Source of the DNA: Epiperipatus broadwayi
Taxonomy: Eukaryota > Onychophora > Udeonychophora > Euonychophora > Peripatidae
Assembly: GCA_028023455.1 (NCBI GenBank)
Contig: JAQFVV010012574.1
Span: forward strand, 2,382,959 to 2,446,958
Direction of reading: 5' to 3'
Length of the DNA: 64,000 nucleotides
The notes beneath the pieces are model-generated. The model worked only from the letters and a program-made list of their open reading frames with translations. It searched no databases and was not told where the DNA came from. The translations under genes were made by a program, and so were the position numbers. The first letter of the stretch is position 1. Every line of letters starts with the position of its first letter. Below are positions 22,186-34,586 of this stretch, in pieces.

Positions 22186-24439
22186 GAACTCTTGAGAAAT
22201 AAACCATTCAATTATTTTTTTCTTATTACTATTTTCTGCCATTTATATTTTTTATATTGCATTCAGATATCTATTTTCAAGTATATAGATATAAAAAGAA
22301 TGGGAATATTTTTTAAAAATATTTTTCATTTTTAATTGCGATAGCATTTTATATTCAAGTCTGTTTTTTTTTTTTGCCTCCCCAAAGACCTTGAAGTTAT
22401 TTCTTTTTCATAGTCAAGTTAAAAATATTGATAATGAAATCTGTCTATTTTAAATTATAAGAAAACGTTATAGATGTGTAGCATTAATAAAATATTAGTA
22501 TTTTTTTTTTTACTATTTAAACAATTTTTTTTTTTTCTGATGTGAATTGCACATTTACAGGAGTTTAATGAAATGACTAAACTATCTTTTTTGAAGTCAT
22601 TATTTATATCAAGAACTGTGGAGTGGAGTTAAGTAACATTGGAGCAGGTCTAGAGAAGTATTAAGCCATAACTTTATGGAGAAAAACTTACAGTTATTTG
22701 AGAGATATTGTTGAATAGTAAAATCATTTTTGAATAATAGGAATTCAGTTGTTCAGGAATATTCCATAGATGGAAGTAAGCATCATTATTTGGTGCACAT
22801 ATATTAATTGAAGCATTATCATCTTTCAAGATTGTAGTGTTTTCTGGAAACAAGATATGCATCATTCATAAACTTTGTTTTTCAAAATATTCAAGTAAGT
22901 AGTCTGCAATTGTGATAAATCCATGAAGTTATAATACAATTAAGTTAATCCCAATTTGTTTTTGCTTAAATAATGTCAGGTTCATCACTAGATTTTACAT
23001 ATGGTAGAAGGTTCTTTGGATGATAGATTTTTTTAAATTTTTTGTAGTAATCATCAGACAAAAAAAAATATTTCAGTGCTCTTGAAAAGTGAAAATGATG
23101 GCTTGCTTGACCATATGATATGCTTCAATCATCTATTGTTCAGCTCTTACACTCACTCTTTCCTATCATAATATTCACTTCAGACACCAGTGACTATGAA
23201 ATGAAAGTTCACTCATATAGTTTATGTTGCTAAAGATATTGATAAATTATTTAGGTAGACATCAGAGTGTTTGTATATAAATGACTCAGCATGAATTGTT
23301 TTATTAGAATTTTTATTCATTTTTTTTTTTGTTTTATAAGTTTGAGTTATGTTTGTTCACATTTTCAGCATTGATTTCAAAACACAGTCGACATTATCAA
23401 GTGTTGCACTTCCTTCACTTATAAACTCAATCATATCCCAGCATTTATTTCAAGCATAGTAGATTTTATTAGGTTTTATGCTTTCATTAAGTATGAATAC
23501 AGTCATAATTTGTGAGATGGTAAATAATACTGCTGTTCTGAATACAATCTCACAGACTTATGAAATTAGTATCAACTTTTTGTTGAATAAATTTTTTTTA
23601 TTTTACATGGTGTCAGTGCTATATTATGTCAAAAATATAGCTCCAGAATGACCGATGTTCTCAATATTTGCCTAACTCTGTCTCTATACTTGTACGTTTA
23701 ATTACTTCAAATATGTTTAGGATTAGGACTTTTTTCTTCATGCTTGATCTTTTTCTGAACATTTAAAAGAAATTTAAAATTTTTATAGCAGTTAAAAAGT
23801 TTTAGTCATCATTTGGCCAATAAAAGGCAAATCATATATAGTTAGTAAAACAGGGGAAATGGTTATATGTTACTATAATTTGTTGTATTTTATTAGAAAT
23901 GTTTCTAAATCTATATTTTCTCTAAGAGTTTGAAAATTACAAAAATTGTGTATTATTCTGAAGATAATGCATCATAACTCTGTATCTATTTTATATATAA
24001 TTGAAAAAATTCTGGATACGTGAATTTAGAACAAAATAGTTTGTACATAGATTTTGTTACAATTAATAAATCAGATTATTAAGAACTATAATGTCTGATT
24101 GATATCTGCAACATTTGATAAAGTTAATGATACAATTCTATTCAATAAATGAGTTATTTTTTGGCTTCTTTCATATTTTTGTTTGATATTCATGTTAACA
24201 AGTAGTTTGCAAGAGTAGTATTTTGGCTGCTTTTTTGAAATTTAAGTAAATGTAAATTTTAATTAGTTAACTTATGTTGATGACTAATAAAATAATATGC
24301 TTTGTATAACTCTTTTGAGTAATCAGTCAAAATATATTATTAGATGATGTCCCATATATCTTTATACGAGTAGTCTCACTAAACAACTTAATTTCTATTA
24401 TCTTGGCTTAGGCACTCGGTTGAGTGACGAAGGTCTTAT
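22186..24439. other. AT-rich non-coding stretch
   Basis: Only homopolymer T runs and AT-rich DNA. No gene or repeat could be supported. Confidence 0.5.
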
Positions 24440-24693
24440 ATAAAACATATAGCCAATAAACATCACATGATCACCATTTCTTATGCTTGCTTATAACTGT
24501 TATTAAAACAGGCAAAACTCTCCATACAGTATTGCCACTCAGTGCAAGCCAGAAACTAGTCTACGGATTTTGGATGAGTAGGCACTATATGGGGATTTTA
24601 TACACAAGCCTTCTGACATCCATTGATTACTCTGGCTTGTACTGAGTTGCAATACTGTACGGAGACTTTTGCCTGTTTTAATAAAACATATAG
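24440..24693 (-). mobile_element. Ribozyme family A element with inverted 5' segment
   Basis: A 13-bp duplication, ATAAAACATATAG, brackets the insertion (24440-24452 and 24681-24693). The 228-bp body starts CCAATAAACATCACATGATC on the plus strand, which is the family's 3' end in minus orientation. It then turns over inside the ribozyme: the segment from about 24549 reads GCCAGAAACTAGTCT in plus orientation and continues to about 24680. Arms 24505-24556 and 24633-24680 pair. The CUGAUGA half of the ribozyme is missing, so only the GAAAC-palindrome-cleavage side remains. The plan, with a partial inverted copy at the 5' side and a short TSD, is the one seen in Penelope-like insertions. Confidence 0.75.
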
Positions 24694-26100
24694 TCTCTTC
24701 AACAAGTTAATGCATTATTTCAAAAATATATGCAATTACAGATAATGATGAGCAATAAATTAAAGGTCTTTCCAGTAAGACTAAACGATGATAAATTTTA
24801 TTGACTCCAATTAAGTCTAAACTCATTACCTTGTAAAAAAATAACATTTGATTGATCATACTAAGAAGAACATATAAGATAAATTCACACCAATTTCTGA
24901 ATCAGTTACACTGAGGTTTCAGAAATTCAACAAGTAAGTATAACATTAATATTTAATAGATGATGATGATTTTCTAGCTTTCATTAACCTTCTAAACATA
25001 ATTAGAAAAAGATGATAGTTTGATATATCTAATTCTAAAAAAATCTGATCACAAACTAAGAAAACAAAATTTATCTGTTGCACATTAAAAAAAGAAAAAA
25101 TCAGAATATTTTGCATCATATTATCAAATCAGTGATTGATATATTAATACATAATATTATGATCAAAGTCTTATCCCATGACATGTGATCTGTTTTTTTA
25201 ACCATTAATATTAAAGCTCCAGAAATATTAGAATCATTATAGATATTTTAAGAAAAGCAAGCAAACAAATAGAGAAATTGTTAATACCAAAAAAAAAAAA
25301 GAGATAAAGATAACTGGAAGAACACTATAATGATATTGATATTTTAGAATAATGCAAAAGAAAATTCAGGTAGAATTCTTATAAATCTGGTTCTCAGCAT
25401 TTAAGCAAACTTTTACTATCTGAACAAAAATATGAAAAGACTTGAAAATTTTCACATCTACTTGATTTGATTGTTTTTGCATAAGTTGTGATTTATTTAA
25501 GTAGCATTTTGTATTTAATTTTATTTATATATACATTAAAAAAATAATAAATATAGTATAATAAATAAATAAATATATGCATGTGTTTTAAAATAGAATT
25601 TAAAGAAATAATAATTTAAGCAAATTTTTGCAAATTAATAAATCTAATTGATGTGAGAGTCATTCTCTATTTTATCTCATAGTTAATTTGATTTTTTCCT
25701 CAGTAAAAAAAGTTAAGAAAGATTCTACAATATGTAGCAAAGTACCAAAGAAAGGTGAAAAGAAAATTATGAAGGGAAAAAAATTATCTCTAAAATCAGC
25801 TGATATGAAGTTTACAAAAACATTAAATTTTTAAAAAATAGAAAAAAATTGTCTACATTATAGAAAAATCTATTGATTGCATGTACAGTGTATCTAATAT
25901 ATAAAACCAATAAAAATATCACATGACTTCAGCTTGCTCAGTGTTTTTTCAGCAGCATACTTTTTTTACCACATCTATGCCACTTATTGTAATTATTAGT
26001 AATTAGAAGACCTTATCTAGTGCAAATTGGTTTAGATTGAAAACATCTTTTTCAAATTTGGCTGATAGCTTGATAGTGAAACAGAAAAGTAAATAATAGC
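24694..26100. other. AT-rich non-coding stretch with one lysine-rich open segment
   Basis: After a T-rich tract ending in CAG near 25700, one plus-strand frame is open for about 43 codons and encodes a lysine-rich stretch (KKVKKDSTICSKVPKKGEKK and onward), stopping near 25832. It could be a terminal exon of an unseen host gene or chance in A-rich DNA. Nothing else was recognised. Confidence 0.35.
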
Positions 26101-26108
26101 TGGCAGAG

Positions 26109-26235
26109 GAAAGGTGCATTAGATTCTAATGGTCCAAGATCCAATGCTCCCCACTGATGAAAGCCATAAACTTGCATCTAGTCTGGGGATATTGGACAGG
26201 ATAGTAGGGATTAATTAAGCACTATCACCTGCATC
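26109..26235 (+). repeat. Family A relic with a dead hammerhead
   Basis: The segment aligns with the ribozyme part of 46553-46640. It keeps the extended stem I (ATCCAA with TTGG(A), and TCCCCA with TGGGGA) and CUGAUGA at 26154-26160. The GAAAC that should follow stem II has decayed to GCATC. The element ends are not clear. Confidence 0.6.
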
Positions 26236-26536
26236 TATTAATTGCTAAAAATGTACAGTAAGTGACAGATTGTAGTGAAGAAGAAAAATATGCTGTTGTG
26301 CAATATATATTTAAATTAATATTATTGTTTACATTTGCCACCTAAGTTTTCAGAAGCTTAGAAGTATTTTAAAACATAAGGTTTATAATATGGGGTGTGA
26401 GAATAAAAAGAGTGCTGTTGAATTCTCCTAAAATCATTAATCCTAGGAGACTCGGGAACCAAAAAATGCCAGATTAATAATTTTCATGTTAGGAATTACA
26501 ATTTTATCATTCTTTTATCAATTCTATACATATATA

Positions 26537-26627
26537 TTGACTTAAATCCAAAGTTCTCTATACATAATAGTAATATTTATTAAGATTATTATACATTTTA
26601 TACGGAGAACTTTGGCCTTAAGTCAAT
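26537..26627. repeat. Foldback (inverted repeat, ~40-bp arms)
   Basis: Left arm 26537-26575 and right arm 26588-26627 are inverted copies (outermost 'attgacttaa' and 'ttaagtcaat', then 'ccaaagttctc' and 'gagaactttgg'). The spacer is short. There is no known terminal motif. Confidence 0.7.
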
Positions 26628-26659
26628 CCTAATAAACTATGTTTGAATATGATTATATC

Positions 26660-27130
26660 ATCATAATTTACATTAGAATATTAAGAGAAATTATAGGAAT
26701 GATATGTGAATATTATTAATTGCTACATTGCATTGGATTTATTGATTATGAAAAGTCATATGATTATATAACCATTTTTAGTTTAGTTAAAGCTTTAATC
26801 CATAACTTGATATATATTCATAATACTGATAAAATGTGAAAAGTATAACATTAATTATTAGACTACTTGGTGAGTACAATAGGATGATTTTTTTTTAAGG
26901 TTTTGCAGAAGCTTTATAGAAAATGAGAGGTAAAAATTATTGGAAATTGCTTAAATTATTTAGATGTTGCAGATAAACAAACAATTGTCTGTATAACAGA
27001 AAATTGCACTGAGATTTTTTAGATTGAAGCAGTAAATTAGGATTAAAAGTAATTACTAAAATGAAAGAAATAATGATTTTGTATGAAATGAAAAAAAAAA
27101 ATTAACAATATACATGCAAAAATAAAAATA
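26660..27130 (+). pseudogene. Decayed RTE LINE copy, sense (reverse transcriptase part)
   Basis: The segment around 26740-26800 follows the intact LINE at 3740-3800 ('ggattt.ttgattatgaaaag.cat..gat' then 'tta.t.aaagc.tt...cat'). Around 26960-27090 it follows the region after FADD (LINE 4040-4200). Stops and indels are frequent. Faint similarity may continue to about 27850. Confidence 0.6.
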
Positions 27131-28352
27131 GAAAATATGATCTAGGATAATGTAAAGATAAGCAAAGGATTCAAGCAAGAATTGAGAAAGTGGTGGAATT
27201 CTTCTACATAATAATAAGACAAAATTTTGTACTTATCTGATAATCAAATAATTTTAGCCCACAAATATGGTGATTTGAACTGAATGCGTTTAAAAATTTA
27301 TAGTGGAATATAGGAAATGGATCCTAAAAGTAAATATAACAAAAGCAAAAAAATATGCATGCTAGGAGAAAAAGGATGCATTATAATATTGTAAGATGGA
27401 CTATGGTTTGGAAAATGTAAAAATTGAAGTTTCTAATCATGAAGAACACCTAAAAGGAAACAAGTGGTATAACTGTAGGAGGAACATATAATAGAAAAAA
27501 TTATAATAATGGTATACGGCATACTATGGAATGAAATTATATCAGAAGTCAAGAAACCGAGAATTTATGACTAGCAGTGAAAAATATTTTATATGGAAAT
27601 GGGTTTATTAGTTGAAGAAAAGATGCAAAAATGGATTACTTGTGAATATTCACAAAAACATCAAAGAGAGAATGGATAGATGATAAAAGAAAGAAATAAT
27701 GATTGTTGATCATATTATAATAAATGAAAAAAAATAAGAAATTTGGGATGATTTTGACAAAACCATTAGAAAAGAGAAGAGGGTATTCATAGTTGGAAAA
27801 AGGGAATAAATGGAGATATTAGAGAAAAATTTGAAGAAGGATTATAGAGTGTCAAAGAGGCATAGTGACTGAGAATTAGAAGACATAGAGCTATATAGAT
27901 TAATAAGAAATGCCTTACGATAGAAACAATTTAATTTTAAAAGAAAATATAATTTTGTAAAAAAAGAAAGGTTTTTGTACTATTGCTGACATTTATTTTG
28001 CCATTAATAAGAATGCAATTAGGGACGGCATATCACAAACTAATCATGGAGAAATCAGTTATGTGGATTAATAAAGTAGAAGTGCATTATGTTGGTGAAA
28101 GAAATATATAATACAGTATGTAAAAGTTAAATTAGTTATATATTATTTTCATACATTTTTGATTTTATATTATATATTTCTTGTTTAAATGATTGTGTTG
28201 GATGGATTGTAGTTTGGAGACCTCGAATGAATTACTTTCTAAATACATATATTTTGCTGTATGCTTACAAAACTGTAATGAATGAAATTCCAGAACAATT
28301 ATTGTTTCTAGCATATCTTTTTGTATATATGCATGTATATTTGTAACTATAT
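27131..28352. other. Purine-rich non-coding stretch
   Basis: A-rich DNA, possibly the remains of a LINE 3' region. No gene is called. The minus-strand frame 28165-28389 has no recognisable domain. Confidence 0.4.
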
Positions 28353-29927
28353 TGTACCACTGGTGAATATATATGCCAAAAAAGCACATATATTCTGCAT
28401 TACATATATAATCATTTAAAAATAATCATGAAATTTATTTGGGAGGAAAAAGAAAAGAGAATAATAAAATAGAAAGAAAAGTATGGTTTGCATCTCCTTT
28501 TTCAAAAGAAAGTTTTAGTATTAGTGAATGGGAGGGGGGGGGATTCTTAAGTAAAAGTTAAAACTAGCACTTTTTTTATAAATTAATATATATATGGATG
28601 AGAGAAAAAAGGAAAATAATAAATAAATGTAAAAATAAAATCAGTCTAAAAATATAATTTGTAAAAAAAAAAAAAAAAAGTTTTAAAATTGCAATTTATT
28701 AAAGATTGCTTGGATGATAAAAAAAAAAAAGATAACTCCCAGCTGAACTAATTAAAGAAAAAAGAAAAACACATTATCTTATCAAGAAAGGTAGATTAAT
28801 CTTGAAATGAGATTAGATAACCAAAGAATGCAAAAATTAATTCTAATGAAACAGTATATGAATCTGGAAGGAGGATTAAGATAAGAAATATAAAATTAAT
28901 TAAACTTGATCTGAGGACAAAGAGAAAACAATGAGAGGGAGACATAAAAGACAGAAGAGACGAGTCAAATTGTTATTCAGAAGCAGTTAAATTATTCAAC
29001 ACTGCTGTATTACTATTAAAAAAATTAAAGAAGAAAAGAGCCAGAAAAACTATCTGTGTTTCCAGTATGCATGTTCATTGACCTATCTTCACTGAAGGCT
29101 GACCTAGCAACATTTGATCCTGAGTCCCCAGTACCATCAGATGTTCTCTACCTGGAACCAATGCTTGCCTGTGACCTATGAATTGCCAATAATCTCTCTC
29201 CCTCATTGTAAACTGAAGAATCAAAAAGAAGCCAGAAACCATTGATGGAAATCAAAGTCCAACCAGTTGGTAGTTGATAAGTAAGGAACTGAATCCATAA
29301 AAGTGTGAAGCTTTATTCCAATCCTAGGTAAATATAATTATTTTTCTCCCAGTATAATATCTACACATACTTTTGAATGAAAGGAACTTTAATGAACTCT
29401 CACAGTTATAGCCAACATAATCTTTAATATTGTATATGTAAATTTTTATTATATTGTGTTATAATTATGTGTATGTGTAAAAATAAATCTTTGTTTGCTT
29501 AATCATTATTTGGTCAAATCCCTCTCTTAGAACTATGTCACTAATAGTTTAATTTATAAATAGCATAAGGGTTGGGCAACCAAAGATTCCCCCTCACAAT
29601 TGAGTAAAGGATTGTGTACCTTTCATCCAGAGCATACTGACTATATAACTTGTGGTTAGCTGGCATTTGAGATTAATCCTCAAAACAAATAAAATGCTTT
29701 GAATGGCAGGGTTTGAATCTAGCAGTTGAGATGTGCTACAACCTGGAAATGTGATCATAGATTAATAACCTTGGTCTGGTTATAGGAACCATTGATGTTT
29801 TATCTATCTGTGGTATTATACTTCTTTGCTTGAAGAGTTGGTCTGTTGCCATAGTGAAAAGTGCAGCTTGAGTTAAAAATCCAGAGTTAAAGAATATAAT
29901 CAGAGTGATTTTCTTTGATCCAGTTTA
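28353..29927 (+). repeat. 5' LTR candidate
   Basis: It aligns over its length with 32894-34586 in direct orientation. Landmark blocks are 'ctgcattacatatataatcatt' (28396 and 32937), 'tcttcactgaaggc' (about 29087 and 33691), 'gatgaatctggaaggagg'-like text (about 28860 and 33460), 'aaaaataaatctttgtttgc' (about 29480 and 34120) and 'tatctgtggtattata' (about 29806 and 34468). No ORF is credible. Confidence 0.65.
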
Positions 29928-30600
29928 ATTGGCTTTCCAATGTGGGTGTCAAAGTGCCACAAAGTACCAGAGTAATTAAAATCACAATTGAAGTTGAAAT
30001 TAAAAAGGTTTAAAGCCATATTTTAAATAAATGCCAAATTGCATAATAAAAGTTGAAATCGGTGAGCAGTATGAGATGAGATAGATTAAAGCAAACTAAT
30101 TATAATATTAAATAGTAAAATGTAAATAAAAAGGAGACTAGAGAGATAAATATTTTTATACATATTAGGAGTATTGATGGTAAGGTGCAAATTAGAAAGA
30201 ACTAAGGAGTTGGAGATGGTCAAACACTTTGAGTAAAATATAAATAAAATAAAATTTGTGTCATAAATAAAACTAGAAATTAATGCACATCAGGGCCAAA
30301 GCGAAAATGGAGGCTTAAAGTAAAGAAGAAAACTTGAAGAGTGAAGCAAATGAGGAAATAGAAGAAGGGAATATAAATATAGAAGAAATGATAAGATTGC
30401 AATGAGAAAGAATGGAAAGATAGACCGAAATGCTGAAAAAAGAAATAGAATGGTGGGGGTTGGAAATGAATATAACATGATGAGAAGATAGGGAAGTAAT
30501 AGAAGGCATAAGAATAAATATGGATAAGCGAGTAGAGAGAATAGATAATTTGGAAAGTGAATGGGAAAATAAAAAGGGAAAGGAAAGATCAGATAAAAGT
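29928..30600 (+). pseudogene. Interior of the LTR element, upstream part (possible gag remnant)
   Basis: Starts with AT then TGG, a possible primer-binding site. From about 30030 the DNA is strongly purine-rich and would encode Lys/Glu/Arg-rich peptide in broken frames, as might be left by a gag-type gene. No zinc knuckle or other diagnostic motif was seen. The minus-strand frames 30290-30635 are shadows of this purine richness. Confidence 0.35.
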
Positions 30601-30949
30601 AAATTGCAATTGCCAATAAACATCATGATCACCATTTCTTATGCTTGCTTATAACTGCTATTAAAACAGACAAAACTCTTCATACATATTGCCACTCATT
30701 GTAAGCCAGAGTAATCAATGGATGCCAGAAGGCTTGTGCATAAAATCCTCATCTAGTGCCTACTCATCCAATATCCCCAGACTAGTTTGCTCTCAGATCG
30801 AAGGCTCCTCACTGATGAAGGCCACAAGCCAAAAACTAGTCTGGGGATATGGGGATTTTATGCACAAGCCTTCTGGCTTCTATTGATTATTCTGGCTTGC
30901 ATTGAGTGGCAATATGTATGAAGAGTTTTGCCTCTTTAAATTGAAATTG
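30600..30949. mobile_element. Family A element nested in the LTR element; hammerhead with G12A
   Basis: A 13-bp duplication with one mismatch (TAAATTGCAATTG at 30600-30612, TAAATTGAAATTG at 30937-30949) brackets 324 bp. The left side is the family 3' end in minus orientation, starting CCAATAAACATCATGATC. At about 30788-30790 it switches to a plus-oriented unit carrying the ribozyme. That core has CUGAUGA (30812-30818), stem II AGGC/GCCA, then AAA where GAA is required (30832 is A, not G12), the palindrome ACTAGT (30835-30840) and C (30841). Loss of G12 should abolish cleavage. The inverted arm stops exactly within the 'AAACTAGT' of the ribozyme. Confidence 0.75.
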
Positions 30950-32893
30950 GCATAGTAAAATTAAAAGCAAGGAGAATATAGTTAAATTAGAAATTAGTAG
31001 TGTAGATGTTAACAGTAGGGAACAGGAAAGTTTAAATAAGTATGTGCAGTTAAATAGCTCAAATATTGCAAATGGAGAAAATAAATATAGAACAAAAATT
31101 TAAGTCTGAACCAGAAAATAAGTTCGACTAAGAAATTAATCAGAACCAGAAAGTTCTTATTCAAACAACAACTTTGAAGCTAAAAATAAAAAAGGGTCAG
31201 AAGTGAAACACATCAGAAAGGAAGTGTGTAAAGAACAGAAAATGGGTAAATAAAATACAAGTGCATTTAAACAGCAAAGAAAAGACAGATGCAATACTGG
31301 GAAAGATGTCTGTAGTCAAATTCTACCTATAGCTCACTATTAAATCAGAGATGGCAATAAAGGTAGAAAATAAAACAACTTGAAAGAGAAAAAAATATAA
31401 ATACCATAAACTATGGCCATGACCATAATGATTGGGGTAAAAATAATAGATGTAGATTGTCACATAGCTCTAAAAGAAGGGAGGATTCTAAATATACTAG
31501 GAAACCAATTGCCCAGAACACCAAGTTAGGCATGGAAGTAGGTCAAGATTCCCTGGTCCGAGCGAGGACAGTAAAAATAAAAAGGAACCACCTGAACAAA
31601 GATTAGGTGGATTTGATTTAAAGAAATGGGATGGACTTCTAGATATTGAAAAATATAAATAAATTTTCTCCATGGATTATAAGAAATAATGTTAATAAAA
31701 TGAAATGTGTGTTGAAAGTTAATGGAAATAAAATAAAGTAAATAAAGTTGAATACATAAAATAAGATGTTTTTGAGAATTAATAACTGAACTGAAAGTAA
31801 AAGATTTTTTTTTTAGAATCCATTTATGTTAGTGAAAATGAAGAAATAAATGAACTTAAATAATGTTTTGGGAGCTAATATATGATAGTAGAAATAAATA
31901 AAATACAATAAAATGTTTTTAAGAGTTAATAATGGAAATGAAACAAGGTAAAAGTTTTTTTCTTTTAGAGAATCAATATACAATAATGAGAATAAAGTTA
32001 AATAAATAGAATTTTTATATAAAAAAATAAGTAAAAATATGGAATAAAAATAATCTTTAGAATAAGTGTAGATTGTTGGATTGTTTGTAGTTGTAAAGGG
32101 GGTGGGCTGAGAAAGTGAAGGTTGAGGATGGTATAGTAAGTGTGCACTATGTGAAAATAGTAGACATAATGGGCAGAATGAGGGAATAGTCCTATAATGT
32201 GAAGAACCAGTAGAGAGATTCCTGGGCCCATCCAAATCATGCTGGGAGAAATAATCCCAATCTTGTATCTCAAATATGCACCCTGGAAAAATACCAGCAT
32301 AAACCGCAAATCAGCTCTTTGGGGAAAAAATTCCCTATATGTAATAAATCTCATTCTAGTAAAAGCTGAATGGTCAGTGGATGAATACTGCCATTTGCAG
32401 TGACCTCAGGTTATCTTCTAGGATGCAGATCCATTGGAGAAAGTCATGGGTTCATTCAATTGGCTGGTAGAGAAATACCAACATAGAAGGTAACTTTTTG
32501 TTTAGTGCATAAGTCAGATATAAGCCAGACATTCTGTGATCCATGGCATTCAAACCCCTGTACACATAGAGGTGCATGTTATCCCTCGGTCATCACATGG
32601 CATAATTGTTGGAATGAACATAGAGTTCAGCCTGGAAAGAAGAGGAGTGCAAGTAAAGCCACCCAGTAGTTTATCCATCTTATCAATTCTAAAACTTATT
32701 TGAAAAAAAGAAAAGAAAAATAAACATTAAATAAGAGGTTTTCTTTATAAATAAGTAAAAGTTAAAAGCCGTATTGTATAAATCAAAATAATAAGTCAAA
32801 AATTAAAAAGGGAAAAATCGAAGTAGAAAGCTATAAATAAATTATTAGAGATGAAATGGTCAATTTGATGCATTTTGCCTCTCAAACAGGGGG
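30950..32893 (+). pseudogene. Interior of the LTR element, downstream part
   Basis: One plus-strand frame is open for about 65 codons (about 31412-31604), reading YGHDHNDWGKNNRCRLSHSS and then a basic segment with QDSLVRARTVKIKRNH before a stop. The last piece loosely recalls the 'GKDGLVR...V..' segment near the C-terminus of BEL/Pao polyproteins. That is only a guess. At about 31757-32000 two diverged tandem units of about 140 bp contain 'ataaaat..atgtttttgaga.tta' and a T-rich block. The rest is A-rich. It ends in the AACAGGGGG purine tract at 32885-32893. Confidence 0.4.
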
Positions 32894-34586
32894 TGATATA
32901 CCACTGGCAAATATATATGTTTAAAAAAATATACTCTGCATTACATATATAATCATTTAAAAATAAATGATCAAATTTATTTTGGAGGAAAAGAAAAATG
33001 AGAATAATAAAATAGAAAGAAAAGTATGGTTTTAAAGAATTTTTTCTAAGAAACGCAAACTTGCAAAAATGAAAGTATTGTATCACCTTTTTCTTTTAAA
33101 AATAAAAGATAGTTTTAGTATTAAAGAGCGAGTGGTAAGGGGTAATTCTTAAGTAAAAGTTAAAACTATCCCTTTTTATAAATTTAAAAAAAAATATGCG
33201 AATGAAAAAAAAGAAAATAACGAATTATTGTAAAAATAAAATCAGACTAAAAATATACTTTGTAAAAAAAAAAGTTTTAAAATTGTAATTCATTAAACAT
33301 TGCTTGGATGATAAAGAAAAGATAACTCCCAGATGAACTAAGTAAAGAAAAAAGGAAAACTGACATATACTATCTTACCAAGTAAGGTTGATTAATCTCT
33401 AAATGAGATTAGATAACCAAAGAATACAAAAATCAATCCTAACAAAACAGAAGATGAATCTGGAAGGAGGATTAAGATAAATATAAAATTAATTAAACTT
33501 GATCTGAGGACAGTAAAGAGAAAATAAAAGATGAGACAAGAAATTTATATAATTTTCAGTCAGATTGTTATTCAGATGCAGTCAAATTATTATTCAACAT
33601 TTCTGTATTACTATTAAAAAATTAAAGAAGAGAAGATGGTCAGAAAAACTACTCACATTTCCAGTAGGTTTGTTCATCGTCTTATCTTCACTGAAGGCCA
33701 ACCTAGTAACATGAGATGCTAAAGAACACTAGAGGTGTTCAGCTAGCCTTTGATCCCGAGTCCTCAATACCATCAGATGTTCTTCTGGAACCAATGCTTG
33801 CCTTGTCACCTGTAAGCTGCTGATAATATCTCTCCCTCATTATAAACTTGAAGTATCGAAAAGAAGCCAGAAACCATCGATGGAAATCAAAGGCCAACTG
33901 GTTGGTCTCAACAAGTAATAAAACAAGCAAAGGAACTGAATCTATGAAAGTGTGACACATTCTAAATCCTAGGTAAATATAATTCTTTTTCTCTCTTTAT
34001 AAATATCTACACATATATGTGAATGAAATGAACTTTAATGAACTCATAGTTGTGGTCAACATAATCTTTAATATTGCATATGTAAATTTTTATTATATTG
34101 TGTTACAATTATGTGTGTGCATAAAAATAAATCTTTGTTTGCTCGATTGTCTTAGAACTGCATCACTAGTAGTTTAATTTATAAATAGCTTAAGCGTTGG
34201 GCAATTGTGCCAAAGATTTCCTCTCACAATTGAGATAAGGAGTTAGCTTGGGATATGTTAAGCATTGGATTGTGTACCTGTCATCTGGAGCATGTGACTA
34301 CATAACCTGTGGTTATCTGGTACCTGAGGTTAATCCTCAAAACAAAGTGCTTTGGATGGCAGAGGTTTGAATCTAGCAGTTGAGAAGTGCTATAGCCTGG
34401 AAATGTTTTCATAGGTTATACTTTGTATAGCCTTGGTCTGATTATAGGTACCGTTGATGTTTCATCTATCTGTGGTATTATATTTCTCTGCTTGAAGGGC
34501 CGGTCTTTTGCTGTAGTGAAAAGGGCAGCTTGAGTTAAAATCGAGATCTAAAGAATATAATCAGCGATTTTCACTGACCCAGTTCA
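32894..34586 (+). repeat. 3' LTR candidate
   Basis: Direct copy of 28353-29927, slightly longer because of insertions (for example near 33040-33090 and 33720-33745). It starts TG immediately after the purine tract and ends CA. It contains the same AATAAA-type signal near 34127. Confidence 0.65.

Larger units (their letters stand above)
28353..34586 (+). mobile_element. Probable degraded LTR retrotransposon (6.2 kb)
   Basis: Two long direct repeats (28353-29927 and 32894-34586) enclose about 3.0 kb. The downstream repeat begins with TG directly after a purine run, AACAGGGGG, the position and form expected of a polypurine tract. The upstream repeat is followed two bases later by TGG (29930-29932), where a tRNA primer-binding site would start. 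The repeats end CA (downstream copy) or TA (upstream copy). Both carry an AATAAA-type signal in 'taaaaataaatctttgtttgct'. The interior is A-rich with fragmentary reading frames only, and no reverse transcriptase could be read. A family A element is inserted at 30613-30936. The repeats have diverged visibly, so the element is old. Flanks are AT-rich, so a 4-5-bp TSD cannot be told from chance. Confidence 0.6.

Noticed and set aside
30290-30635. Long minus-strand frames rich in Leu, Phe and Ser
   Set aside because: They are the complement of purine-rich DNA in the LTR element interior. Repetitive composition, not a membrane protein.
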